Source of the DNA: a virus
IMG/VR virus record: IMGVR_UViG_3300048586_000170
Coordinates: 1 to 41,494 of that record
Reading direction: 5' to 3' (one strand)
Length of the DNA stretch: 41,494 nucleotides
This document shows, piece by piece, positions 6,723-13,325 of this stretch (position 1 is the stretch's first letter; every line of letters begins with the position of its first letter). Made by a program: the position numbers and the translations under genes. A model generated the notes under the pieces. It did not search any database, had not been told where the DNA came from, and saw only the letters and a list, made by a program, of their open reading frames with translations.

Positions 6723-6936
6723 GTTCGAAGTCCTCCGTGGTGGGGGTGCTGCCATCGGCGCACGCCGCACGGGCGTACTCGATGGCGCGCAGTTGGTCGT
6801 TCATTGCGGCGTTGGCGTACTGGACGGGCATGTACGCGCGGTAGGCGCGCACGCGCTCGTCGTTGCTCGGTGCGCGCGGGTGCCGGTGGCCGGACACGCG
6901 CTGCAAACTCAGGTAAGCGAGGGGCGCGGTGGTCAT
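6712..6936 (-). CDS. small phage early protein, function unknown
   Basis: This encodes 74 residues, rich in Arg, Ala and Tyr (RVRAYRAYMPVQYANAAMNDQLRAIEYARAACADG), with an acidic C-terminus. It is probably helical and soluble. The start at 6936 overlaps the TGA of the upstream membrane-protein gene (ATGA), and its end overlaps the next start by 11 nt. The gene is one link in a chain of overlapping small genes behind the leftward promoter. Not recognised. Confidence 0.55.
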   Translation of the reverse strand: MTTAPLAYLSLQRVSGHRHPRAPSNDERVRAYRAYMPVQYANAAMNDQLRAIEYARAACADGSTPTTEDFEHEF

Positions 6937-7112
6937 GCCACACCCGCCAGGCGGGCGATGCCCACCACGACAATCCCGGACCCGCCAGCCCACAGGGCCA
7001 GCGATTCGATGCGGTCGTCCTTCGGCTGTTGGCCGACGCGATGCAGCCAGTAGCCGATGGCAAACACGATGGCGACGGACACGAAGTAGCCGATCCAGTC
7101 GGTCATGTTCAT
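6933..7112 (-). CDS. small two-span membrane protein
   Basis: This encodes 59 residues with two hydrophobic segments: WIGYFVSVAIVFAIGYWL (about 5-22) and SLALWAGGSGIVVVGIARL (about 36-55), joined by a charged turn (RVGQQPKDDR). It is expected in the inner membrane. GGAGG lies 6 nt before the ATG at 7112, and a second ATG two codons on is less well placed. Small membrane proteins next to pL in other phages include exclusion and lysis-timing proteins, but nothing here identifies a role. Confidence 0.6.
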   Translation of the reverse strand: MNMTDWIGYFVSVAIVFAIGYWLHRVGQQPKDDRIESLALWAGGSGIVVVGIARLAGVA

Positions 7113-7222
7113 GACGGCCTCCGGGCGTTGCGCTGCTCGCGCAAGACTTTCATTGCCCACGCGCAGAACTCGCGCTCGGCCGGGGTGAGGTAGAACGGGA
7201 TCGGTTCAGCGGGCGTGTTCAT
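7109..7222 (-). CDS. 37-residue phage early protein
   Basis: This short gene encodes MNTPAEPIPFYLTPAEREFC followed by AWAMKVLREQRNARRPS. It is linked at both ends by 4-base overlaps: its ATG (7222) overlaps the TGA of the preceding gene, and its TGA overlaps the ATG of the next. That arrangement makes it likely to be translated. The LTPAEREFC segment is a typical helix start, and the C-terminus is basic, so it may bind nucleic acid or a partner protein. Function unknown. Confidence 0.6.
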   Translation of the reverse strand: MNTPAEPIPFYLTPAEREFCAWAMKVLREQRNARRPS

Positions 7223-7653
7223 GCGGCCATCTCCCACACCGCGCGCAGGCGGATGTTCATCTCGGCCACGGCCAAGCCGGACAGCGGCAGGTGCTCGCGG
7301 CGCACGGTGTTCTTGAGGTAGACGTACAACCCCGTGACGAGACCGTCGCGGATCAGTGCGTCGCTGCGGATGTAGGTCGGCGCGTCCAGCCCCAGCGCTG
7401 CGTACTCGGCGCGCTCAGCGGCGCGGCGGTCCAGTTCGGCGCGCGCAGCGCGCTGGCGGGCGAGGAAGTCGCGGCGCTTGCGCGGCAGAGCCAACAGGGG
7501 ATCGGCGGCCGGCTCGGAGTATCCGGCGGGGCGCTCGACCGCGGTCGGGGCGACGCAGGCCCAATAGAAGGCGTTGGCCTGGCGCTTGGGGGCTTCGGCG
7601 CGGTATGCGCCGGCTTGCGTGCGGTACAGGGTGCGGGTCGGGTTCGGCTTCAC
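7219..7653 (-). CDS. first gene of the leftward operon, basic protein
   Basis: This 144-residue protein starts at a GTG (7653) with GAAGGAG about 9 nt upstream. It is very basic and has an Arg-rich helix (PRKRRDFLARQRAARAEL, about residues 57-75). It is the first gene after the leftward promoter, the position of the N antiterminator in lambda, and rightward and leftward terminators in this prophage would need such an activity. That is only inference: the sequence is not recognisably N, and no clear boxA/boxB pair is visible in the leader. Confidence 0.55.
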   Translation of the reverse strand: MKPNPTRTLYRTQAGAYRAEAPKRQANAFYWACVAPTAVERPAGYSEPAADPLLALPRKRRDFLARQRAARAELDRRAAERAEYAALGLDAPTYIRSDALIRDGLVTGLYVYLKNTVRREHLPLSGLAVAEMNIRLRAVWEMAA

Positions 7654-7691
7654 GGGTTCGGCTCCTTCGGCCGCTTGGCGACCGTGGAGCC

Positions 7692-7720
7692 AGTATGCGG
7701 AACCGCATTCCGCTAGTCAA
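7692..7720 (-). promoter_or_regulatory. leftward early promoter (pL)
   Basis: On the minus strand TTGACT (7720-7715) and CATACT (7697-7692) are separated by 17 bp. The predicted start is near 7685, giving a leader of about 32 nt before the GTG at 7653. One operator lies in the spacer and one overlaps the -35 box, so bound repressor would block RNA polymerase. Confidence 0.7.
7695..7708. promoter_or_regulatory. operator OL, copy in pL spacer
   Basis: ATGCGGAACCGCAT is a 14-bp site with 6-bp perfect inverted arms. It is identical to the copy at 7720 and close to the two copies near the rightward promoter, so it is probably bound by the prophage repressor and the Cro-like protein. Confidence 0.75.
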
Positions 7721-7733
7721 TGCGGAACCGCAT
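7720..7733. promoter_or_regulatory. operator OL, copy at pL -35 box
   Basis: This is the second ATGCGGAACCGCAT, starting 25 bp from the first. That is about two to two and a half helical turns, a spacing compatible with cooperative binding. Its left edge meets the TTGACT of pL. Confidence 0.75.
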
Positions 7734-7786
7734 ATCGCAATGCGTTTTCCGACGAACGGTAGTGTTTTGTTCTACCTACCGGCGCA

Positions 7787-7812
7787 AGAAAAAGCCCGCT
7801 GATGCGGGCTTT
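7787..7812 (-). terminator. terminator after the immunity genes
   Basis: On the minus strand the stem AAAGCCCGC, loop ATCA and GCGGGCTTT are followed by TTTCTT. It lies 4 bp beyond the lipoprotein stop and would stop transcription from the repressor promoter before it enters pL. Confidence 0.8.
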
Positions 7813-7816
7813 GAGG

Positions 7817-8254
7817 TTATGGCCTGATCTTCGCGCAGGCGTCGCATCGTTTCGCCGGGTCCAGTTCATTGGATGGCGGCGCTTGTACCTTGCGCAAGGT
7901 TGGCCCGCCGTCGTCCGTGTAGCGAATTGCCTCAGCTTCCACAACAGTGTGTCTGTCGTTCAGGCTTCGAGACGACCTCACGACGACCGCATCCGCGCCC
8001 AGCTGTAGCCCGGCAGAGCGGAGTTGTGGGATCGCATCGCTCACCGTGGGATCTGTCCAGCCCGGCTTGTAACGCTTCGCCGAGACGACGCCAAGCACTT
8101 CGTATGGGCGGGTAGGGTAGCTATAGAGCACCGCTACCTGGCCGCTCACATTCGTGCCCGCTGAAACGCCCGCGGGGTAGTTGCTGTACACCTGCGTTGT
8201 GCTGCAACCCGCCATCAATGTGGCGATGGTCAGTGCTGTCAGTTTCTTGCGCAT
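7817..8254 (-). CDS. lipoprotein of the immunity region (lysogenic conversion candidate)
   Basis: This encodes 145 residues. MRKKLTALTIATLMAGC is a signal peptide with a lipobox (LMAGC), so the product is exported and lipid-anchored at the cysteine (17). The mature part is small and has no transmembrane helix. Its pattern ADAVVVRSS, then VVEAEAIRY, resembles small envelope lipoproteins of the DUF4156/YbjQ style, but I am not sure. It lies directly behind the repressor in the same direction and before a terminator, so it is likely expressed in the lysogen, as are rex and other exclusion genes. A start four codons earlier is possible. Confidence 0.72.
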   Translation of the reverse strand: MRKKLTALTIATLMAGCSTTQVYSNYPAGVSAGTNVSGQVAVLYSYPTRPYEVLGVVSAKRYKPGWTDPTVSDAIPQLRSAGLQLGADAVVVRSSRSLNDRHTVVEAEAIRYTDDGGPTLRKVQAPPSNELDPAKRCDACAKIRP

Positions 8255-8274
8255 GCGAAGCCCCATTGACGAGC

Positions 8275-8823
8275 CTAAGCCCGGTTCCTTTTCTTGGCAG
8301 GTCTCGTATCGCTCTCGCTACTACCTGCACCAGTTCGTCCATCCTGCTCTTGTCCATCTCTCTCCCATGCCCTGTCCAAAGCCGCAAGAACAGTCCGGTC
8401 GAACGCATCCAGGTCAGCTTTTGTCATCACCTCGGGGAACATCTCGCGAATCTCGTACATCGCACACAGTGCAATCGCGGTCTGCCTCGGCATGAACTGC
8501 CGCCGATCCTTTTCCTGCGCCTTCCGAACCGCCACCAACGCCTCCGCCATCATCTGCGGGTTAAGTCGCGCTGGTTGCGACAGGTAGGAGCGCGGCGGTT
8601 CCTCACCGATGCGCGGCTTGGAAAACATCAACTCTTGCGTGGTCACGCCGAAGAACCCGGCAAGCGGGCGGAGCGTGCTCTCCCTCGGACTCTTGATCCC
8701 GTCCTCCCTGGCCGGGTTCATCACCCTGTTTAGCCAGGATTGATCGATCTTCGCCGCTTCGGCGATTGCTTTTTCTGAACGTCCCGCCATCAAGCGGCGA
8801 ATGTTTTCGCGAAGTGAATCCAT
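8275..8823 (-). CDS. phage repressor, HTH type without peptidase domain
   Basis: This encodes 182 residues from an ATG at 8823; an ATG six codons earlier (8841) is also possible and neither has a good ribosome site. The N-terminus has a helix-turn-helix (MAGRSEKAIAEAAKIDQSWLNRVMNP, about 12-37) followed by DGIKSPRESTLRPLAGFFGV, the usual XRE-type layout. The C-terminal half is helical and charged and shows no S24 Ser/Lys protease motif. Its position between two divergent operator sets identifies it as the lysogenic repressor. Lack of the protease domain implies it is not inactivated by RecA-stimulated self-cleavage. Confidence 0.8.
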   Translation of the reverse strand: MDSLRENIRRLMAGRSEKAIAEAAKIDQSWLNRVMNPAREDGIKSPRESTLRPLAGFFGVTTQELMFSKPRIGEEPPRSYLSQPARLNPQMMAEALVAVRKAQEKDRRQFMPRQTAIALCAMYEIREMFPEVMTKADLDAFDRTVLAALDRAWERDGQEQDGRTGAGSSESDTRPAKKRNRA

Positions 8824-8858
8824 GCCCGGATCGTCGCGCATACCGTTCGTCGGGGCGA

Positions 8859-8872
8859 ATGCGAACCCGCAT
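8859..8872. promoter_or_regulatory. operator OR, copy at pR -35 box
   Basis: ATGCGAACCCGCAT is a near-palindrome matching the OL sites at 12 of 14 positions. Its last base is the first base of the TTGACT of pR. Confidence 0.72.
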
Positions 8873-8901
8873 TGACTCGCATATGCGTAACCGCATAGCA
8901 T
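8872..8901 (+). promoter_or_regulatory. rightward early promoter (pR)
   Basis: TTGACT (8872-8877) and TAGCAT (8896-8901) are separated by 18 bp. The predicted start is at about 8908, the first base of the Cro-like ATG, so the transcript may have no leader. The -35 box is identical to that of pL and the operators have the same placement in both. Confidence 0.65.
8883..8896. promoter_or_regulatory. operator OR, copy in pR spacer
   Basis: ATGCGTAACCGCAT matches the OL site at 13 of 14 positions and starts 24 bp after the other OR copy. It fills the spacer of pR. Confidence 0.72.
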
Positions 8902-8907
8902 TCCCCC

Positions 8908-9090
8908 ATGACTCCCTCCCAAGCCATCCAGAACCTCCAATCGGCCGGCATGACCGAGGCCGCCATCGCCAAACATGCGGGAGTCGATCAGTCGACCGTC
9001 AACCGCATCAAGCACGGCCGCGATCCGGGCTGGGCGCTCGGCCAGCGGCTGGTCGACATGGCGCTGCGCAAGCGCAGGAAATCCAAGTAA
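8908..9090 (+). CDS. Cro-like HTH regulator
   Basis: This 60-residue protein is nearly all one DNA-binding domain: AIQNLQSAGMTEAAIAKHAGVDQSTVNRIKHG (6-37) is a clear helix-turn-helix, and the end is basic (RKRRKSK). It is the first rightward gene, opposite the repressor, the place of cro. It should bind the same ATGCG-type operators and turn down early transcription. CCCCC before the ATG is not a ribosome site, which agrees with a leaderless transcript starting at or near this ATG. Confidence 0.82.
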   Translation: MTPSQAIQNLQSAGMTEAAIAKHAGVDQSTVNRIKHGRDPGWALGQRLVDMALRKRRKSK

Positions 9091-9097
9091 CACCACG

Positions 9098-9125
9098 GCT
9101 CGCTCCCAAGGGGCGGGCTTTTTTT
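9098..9125 (+). terminator. terminator after cro (tR1 position)
   Basis: Nine pairs including three G-U pairs (GCTCGCTCC, loop CAA, GGGGCGGGC) are followed by seven T. It lies 8 bp after the Cro-like stop, as tR1 does in lambda, so expression of the replication genes should need read-through or antitermination. Confidence 0.78.
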
Positions 9126-9159
9126 GTACCCGAATCCGCTTGTCAAAAGGGGTCAAGAC

Positions 9160-9528
9160 ATGTCAAGCGATAACAAGCAAAAGGCGCTACGGCTCGCGTT
9201 CGGCGTGCATCACGCGCCAATCGACGCCCCGCGGAAGCTGGTGCTGGCCTGCCTGCAACATGACCAGCCGCTGCCCGTTGCGCTGGCCGTTTCGATGCGG
9301 GCGAACGGCCGCAAGCTGGTCTATGTGGCTGCCTGCATCGGGCGCACCGAGTCTTACGTCTGCCTGCTTCGCCAGGGCAAGCGCGCGATTACCGAAGCAC
9401 TGATCGGCCCCCTGTGCGCCGCCACCGGGACCAACCTGTTGCGGCAGGTGTGGGACACGCTGGCCGCGCTGCAACACGACGAGCGCCGTGAGATCGAACG
9501 CCTCGCTGCGATGTTGCGCGCCGCATGA
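9160..9528 (+). CDS. CII-like HTH regulator
   Basis: This encodes 122 residues from the ATG at 9160, preceded by AAGGGG. The segment VAACIGRTESYVCLLRQGKRAITEAL (about 60-85) looks like a helix-turn-helix. The C-terminal part is a charged helix (ALQHDERREIERLAAMLRAA) that could oligomerise. It lies between the cro terminator and the replication gene, as cII does in lambda, and overlaps the latter by 4 nt. Assignment as CII-like rests on position and size; no sequence identity to CII is claimed. Confidence 0.62.
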   Translation: MSSDNKQKALRLAFGVHHAPIDAPRKLVLACLQHDQPLPVALAVSMRANGRKLVYVAACIGRTESYVCLLRQGKRAITEALIGPLCAATGTNLLRQVWDTLAALQHDERREIERLAAMLRAA

Positions 9529-11717
9529 CCACGCCCCCCGCCGAACAATACGACGACATCCCCGCCACCATGCGGGAGGCCCGGCGCTGGCTTGTCTGGC
9601 GCTCGATCCCTAACGCCGACCCGAAGAAGAAGCCGCGCAAAGTGCCGTTTTATGTGAACGGCCAGCCGCGGCAGGGCGTACTGGACACCCCCGACGACCT
9701 GGGCAGGCTGGGCAGCTTCACCGAGGCGTGCAATGCGCTGGCGTCCGGGCAATACACCGGGCTTGGCTTCGCGCTTGGCCCCGACGGCACCGGTCATTGG
9801 CAAGGCGTCGACCTGGACTCGCTGTCGGACAGCCCGAGCCTGCGCATCCTGGCCGACGACTTGCCGGGCTACACGGAAACGTCCCCCTCCGGCAACGGCA
9901 TGCACGCCATCGGCTACGGCCGGCCGTTCCCGGCGCTGGGGTCGAACGGGACCGGGATCGAAGCGTACTCATCGGGCAGGTACTTCACCGTGACCGGAGC
10001 CGAGGCCGGCATCGGCTCGCCCACGGACTTGGCCGACTTTGTCGCCATGCGGCTGGCCCCGATGCATAGCCCCGTGCCGGCTGCGCCCATCCATTCCGCC
10101 GACGTGCTGGACTTCGCCGCGCCCGAGACTTTGCGCGAACTGCGCAGCGCACTGGCTTCCATGCGCGCCGACGACCGGTCGCTGTGGATCGCCAACGGCC
10201 AACGCCTGAAACGCCTTGGCGAGCCGGGCCGGGCGCTCTGGCTGGAATGGTCCCAACAGTCCGACAAGTTCGACCCGGCCGATGCCGCGCGCGTGTGGGA
10301 CAGCTTCACAGCCGACCGGACGGGCTATGCCGCCGTGTTCGCCGCCGCCCAGGCGCAAGGCTGGGTCAACCCGATGGCGGGGCATGTGCCCAGCGCCCCG
10401 GCTGCGCCGCGCGACGACCTTGCCGGCACGCTTGCCCAAGCCGCCAAGCCCTTCACTGATGCCGAGTTCGATGCCGCGGCCACGCCGCACCCGCATGCGT
10501 TCATGTCCGCCGACCAGCGCCGCGGCCTGTTCCCCGAAGGCGAGGTAACGCTCATCGGTGCGCCCGGGCGCGAGGGCAAGACGACCATCGTCACCTGTAT
10601 CGCCAAGCATTACGCGCTCGGCTGGCCGCTGGCGGGCATGGCCCCGACCGAGATCCGCTCGGTGATGATCTATTCGGCCGAGGACGACCGCGCGCAGTAC
10701 GCCCGCAAGTTCCAGGCCCAGCGCGCGCGCCTGTCGCCCGCCGACGCCGGCCGCCTGCAAGCCAACGTCATCGTGCCCGACTTGCACGGCGAGGCCCTGT
10801 CCGCGTGGCGGGAAGTCGTGCGGCTGGAAGCCCGCCACCCCGTTCCCGGCCCGATCCTCGACCCGCTGATCGCCACGATCCGCCAGCTGCAAGACCGCGA
10901 CTGCCCGCTCGGCATGGTCATTTTCGAGACCGCCAGCACCTTGTCGGATGCCGAGGAAGACAACCTCGGGCTGCGCGTGCTCGTGGCCGCGCTCAAGCGC
11001 GTCGCCAAGGCGACCGGCGTCGCCGTGGTGCTGACCCATCACACCAGCCAGGAATCGGCCTCACGGCTCCCCACGCTCGACCTGTCCGAGACCGCCTTCC
11101 GCGGCGGCACCGCGCTGGTCAACAACGCGCGCCAGACGCTGCTGGCGGTCAACCTCGGCTCGGCCTATGACCCGTTCCCAGACGCAGACGCGCGCTCCAC
11201 CCTGCGCGATCTGGTGGCCCGTGGCGAGCGTGACCGGATCACCCTGGTCGCCTGCCTGTCCTCGTCCAAGTCCGCCGACCCGGCCCCGCTGTTCTTCCGC
11301 TGGGAAGACGTGGATCCGTACGGCCCCCGGGCCGTCGAGATCGAAGCCGTGGGCGAGGTGGCCGGCAAGTCGTGGCGGGGCGTCCACAAGCTGCTGGCGG
11401 GGGCGAGGGCGGAGGCGCGGGCCGACAAGAAAGCCGAGGCGGGACAGGCGAATGTGCGGCTGGTTGTTCGCGCCGCTTGTGAGATTGCCGAGGCGGGGCA
11501 GCCCCCGACCGCAAGCAAGGTGTCCGCGAAGTGTGGGCGCAACCCGGGCTGGGCCAAGTCCTACCTTGCCGCAGCCGTCGAGCTTGGCGACCTGGTCCGC
11601 TCGACCGAACAGCTGCCCCGAACCCGCGGCTTGACCGATGTGTTCCGTCCGCCTGCGGCTGACTCCTCGGGCGACTCCTTGGCCCCTTGGATGCAATCAA
11701 GGAGTGACGACAAGTGA
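9525..11717 (+). CDS. replication primase-helicase
   Basis: This 730-residue replication protein combines two functions. The N-terminal 190 residues resemble the primase-polymerase type domain of phage and plasmid replicases (WLVWRSIPNADPKKKPRKVPF near 22; GVDLDSL and GNGMHAIGYG further on). A PriCT-like linker includes the SLWIANGQRLKRLGEPGRALWLEWSQQS region (about 210-240). The RepA-like hexameric helicase core has Walker A GAPGREGKT (about 344-352), Walker B MVIFETAS (near 465) and VVLTHHTSQES (about 503-513). The last 100 residues look like a winged helix. It probably primes and unwinds at the phage origin; its 3' end overlaps a cluster of repeats that may be that origin. Confidence 0.85.
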   Translation: MTTPPAEQYDDIPATMREARRWLVWRSIPNADPKKKPRKVPFYVNGQPRQGVLDTPDDLGRLGSFTEACNALASGQYTGLGFALGPDGTGHWQGVDLDSLSDSPSLRILADDLPGYTETSPSGNGMHAIGYGRPFPALGSNGTGIEAYSSGRYFTVTGAEAGIGSPTDLADFVAMRLAPMHSPVPAAPIHSADVLDFAAPETLRELRSALASMRADDRSLWIANGQRLKRLGEPGRALWLEWSQQSDKFDPADAARVWDSFTADRTGYAAVFAAAQAQGWVNPMAGHVPSAPAAPRDDLAGTLAQAAKPFTDAEFDAAATPHPHAFMSADQRRGLFPEGEVTLIGAPGREGKTTIVTCIAKHYALGWPLAGMAPTEIRSVMIYSAEDDRAQYARKFQAQRARLSPADAGRLQANVIVPDLHGEALSAWREVVRLEARHPVPGPILDPLIATIRQLQDRDCPLGMVIFETASTLSDAEEDNLGLRVLVAALKRVAKATGVAVVLTHHTSQESASRLPTLDLSETAFRGGTALVNNARQTLLAVNLGSAYDPFPDADARSTLRDLVARGERDRITLVACLSSSKSADPAPLFFRWEDVDPYGPRAVEIEAVGEVAGKSWRGVHKLLAGARAEARADKKAEAGQANVRLVVRAACEIAEAGQPPTASKVSAKCGRNPGWAKSYLAAAVELGDLVRSTEQLPRTRGLTDVFRPPAADSSGDSLAPWMQSRSDDK

Positions 11718-11898
11718 TTGATTCCACGGCGTTTGACCCCTTGGTTGACTCCTTGATGACTACTAGAAAACCCGTAGGGCGTGAACTGGGGCATAAAGCG
11801 GCGCTTTTTCTGCGCGCTTATGCCCGTTCTCGCCCCGCCGACTACTACTCCTTGGTGGTTCCCCCCTATAGGGGGCAAGGAGTGGTCACCAAGGAGTC
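11661..11898. repeat. inverted-repeat cluster, possible replication origin
   Basis: The 8-mer ACTCCTTG or its complement CAAGGAGT occurs at 11674, 11698, 11748, 11847, 11876 and 11890, with a variant (ACTCCTCG) at 11662. The copies alternate in orientation. ACTCCTTGGTG (11847-11857) and CACCAAGGAGT (11887-11897) form a perfect 11-bp inverted pair around the palindrome CCCCCTATAGGGGG (11862-11875). A hairpin with arms GGGCATAA (11789-11796) and TTATGCCC (11818-11825) lies between. Such repeats at the end of a replication gene suggest an origin, as in lambda O, but a regulatory or packaging role is possible. Confidence 0.5.
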
Positions 11899-11923
11899 GT
11901 CCTGCTGTGAGGGTCAGCCATGA
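11714..11923 (+). CDS. possible small gene across the repeat cluster
   Basis: An open frame of 69 residues starts at a GTG overlapping the TGA of the primase-helicase gene and ends 4 nt into the RusA-like gene. It crosses the repeat-rich region, has a mixed composition and resembles no family. The open frame may be incidental and the repeats may be the reason for the sequence. Kept at low confidence because both overlaps fit translational coupling. Confidence 0.3.
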   Translation: MIDSTAFDPLVDSLMTTRKPVGRELGHKAALFLRAYARSRPADYYSLVVPPYRGQGVVTKESSCCEGQP

Positions 11924-12273
11924 CCCCGCCCCTCATCCTGCCCGTCGCCACCGTCTCCGAGGCCAACCGCCGCGACCATTGGGCCGTGAAGGCCAAGCGT
12001 GCGAAGCGCCATCGGTTCGTGGCTCGAGCCATGTGTCCGCCTGCGGCCTTGCCGTGCGTCGTGCGGCTGACCCGCCTGTCGACCGGCACCCTGGACGACG
12101 ACAACCTGCGCGGCGCGCTGAAGGCCGTACGCGACGGCTGCGCGGATCGGCTGGGCGTGGACGACCGCGACCCACGGGTGACGTGGGAATACGCCCAGGA
12201 GCGGGCCAAGGCGTTGAAAGGCGCTGTCCGGGTCGAGATCCGGCCCCAAACCACCAACCAAGACGAGGCTTGA
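11920..12273 (+). CDS. RusA-like Holliday junction resolvase
   Basis: This encodes 117 residues. LDDDNLRGALKAVRDGCADRLGVDDRD (about 64-90) matches the RusA active-site region: an Asp-rich LDxDN motif with a second Asp pair about 20 residues on. RusA resolvases cut four-way junctions and are usual in phage replication regions. The N-terminus (ANRRDHWAVKAKRAKRHR) is basic, as expected for DNA binding. GAGGG precedes the ATG. The next gene follows 2 nt later. Confidence 0.8.
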   Translation: MTPPLILPVATVSEANRRDHWAVKAKRAKRHRFVARAMCPPAALPCVVRLTRLSTGTLDDDNLRGALKAVRDGCADRLGVDDRDPRVTWEYAQERAKALKGAVRVEIRPQTTNQDEA

Positions 12274-12275
12274 CC

Positions 12276-12470
12276 ATGACCGAACTTGCATGGGTGTGGG
12301 CGCTTGGCCTGAGCGGCTTGGCCGCCTGGCTGGGCTTTTGGGCCGGGTTCCGGCGTGCCATCACCGCCACGGCGGTCCTGTTCTGGGAGTGCGGCGTGCG
12401 GTCCGTCGACTCCCACGAGGGCACGATCACGTTCCGCGATGGCACCACGCACAAGGAGCCGCGCCCGTGA
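12276..12470 (+). CDS. small membrane protein
   Basis: This 64-residue protein begins MTELAWVWALGLSGLAAWLG, then a basic FRRA and a second hydrophobic run (ITATAVLFWECGV). It probably has one or two membrane spans with a short polar tail (DGTTHKEPRP). GAGG lies about 8 nt upstream of the ATG. Its stop overlaps the GTG of the next gene (GTGA). Function unknown. Confidence 0.6.
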   Translation: MTELAWVWALGLSGLAAWLGFWAGFRRAITATAVLFWECGVRSVDSHEGTITFRDGTTHKEPRP

Positions 12471-12781
12471 ACCACGACAAATCCTTCGGCAACCTGCGCA
12501 CCGCGCCGCCAAGCGTGCTGGCCGACCGGCTGGCGCGCGCGATCATGGAATACGCCAGCCCGCGCGCCGTGACGCTGGACCCGGACGGCCATGTCTGGCT
12601 GGAGCGGGTCGACGCGGCGGCTGAGGCCGACTTGGTGGGCGTCTACACACGCTCGCTGGGTTTGCTGGAACTGTCCCGGGCCATCACCGCCGACCTGCAA
12701 GCCAGCCGGCGCGAGTTTGTGGACATCCCCCGACGCGTGGTGGTGGGGCGCGAGGGCACGGCCAAGCGGAGGGCGGCGTGA
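12467..12781 (+). CDS. hypothetical phage protein
   Basis: This encodes 104 residues from a GTG at 12467, with AAGGAG 9 nt upstream. It is a soluble mixed protein: an N-terminal region SFGNLRTAPPSVLADRLARAIMEY, an acidic middle with many Ala, and a basic end (VVVGREGTAKRRAA). No family recognised. Overlaps of 4 nt at both ends place it firmly in the rightward operon. Confidence 0.6.
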   Translation: MNHDKSFGNLRTAPPSVLADRLARAIMEYASPRAVTLDPDGHVWLERVDAAAEADLVGVYTRSLGLLELSRAITADLQASRREFVDIPRRVVVGREGTAKRRAA

Positions 12782-13290
12782 CCCGCGCCGTGACGGCGGC
12801 GGCCGTCCACGAGCCGCGCAGCCGCCCCAGCTTCCGCGAGCGCGTCCACATGCTGGCCGGCAAGTCGGCCTATCGCGAGCCGGCCCAGGGCAGTTCCGAA
12901 CAGCGCGCGATCCCGGCCGATCACATCGTCGCCGCGGCGCTGGCGTTCGGGCGGGTCAACCCGGGCGACGTGGGGCCGGACATCGCCTTCGACATGGCAA
13001 CGGGCCGCCCGGGGCACTACCGGCGCGTGTGCGAATGGCTGGGCCGGCAGCTGGCGACCGAGGCGCAGCACCGGGGCGGGCGCTTGACGGCCGTGCGGCG
13101 CGTGGGGCCGTTGACGGCGCACTACGCGGTGTGGGCGTACAACGCCACCGTGCGCGGCTGGCAGTGCCCGCCCGCGCCCGATGGCATCACGCCCGAGGAC
13201 CACGGCGAGGCGCTGCTGTTCGCCTGCCTGCTGCTGGAACGCGCGGCCGAGGATGCGCTGAGTTTGGCGGCGCGGCGGGCACGGGGTTGA
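12778..13290 (+). CDS. possible late regulator (antiterminator position)
   Basis: This 170-residue protein starts at a GTG overlapping the preceding TGA. It has basic segments (RSRPSFRERVH near the start; RLTAVRRVGPLTAHYAVWAYNATVRGW at about 101-127) and an acidic, helical end. I do not recognise the family. It ends at the -35 box of a strong promoter-like site followed by a terminator hairpin, the place of Q in lambda, so a role as late activator or antiterminator is a reasonable guess from position only. Confidence 0.55.
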   Translation: MTRAVTAAAVHEPRSRPSFRERVHMLAGKSAYREPAQGSSEQRAIPADHIVAAALAFGRVNPGDVGPDIAFDMATGRPGHYRRVCEWLGRQLATEAQHRGGRLTAVRRVGPLTAHYAVWAYNATVRGWQCPPAPDGITPEDHGEALLFACLLLERAAEDALSLAARRARG

Positions 13291-13325
13291 CACGGCGCGC
13301 AGGTGTGCCACGCTGACCCAAGATG
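13287..13325 (+). promoter_or_regulatory. late promoter-like element, copy A
   Basis: TTGACACGGC (13287-13296), eight variable bases, GTGCCACGCT (13305-13314), three variable bases and CCAAGATGG (13318-13326). TTGACA is a perfect -35 box, and TGC-CACGCT could be a weak extended -10. The same three blocks at the same spacing occur at 23693. It stands at the end of the last early rightward gene and before the lysis cassette. Confidence 0.6.

Noticed and set aside
7654-7690. Lambda-type nut site (boxA/boxB) in the leftward leader
   Set aside because: Only a 4-bp stem around the ribosome site is seen, and no boxA consensus. N-type antitermination stays a guess.
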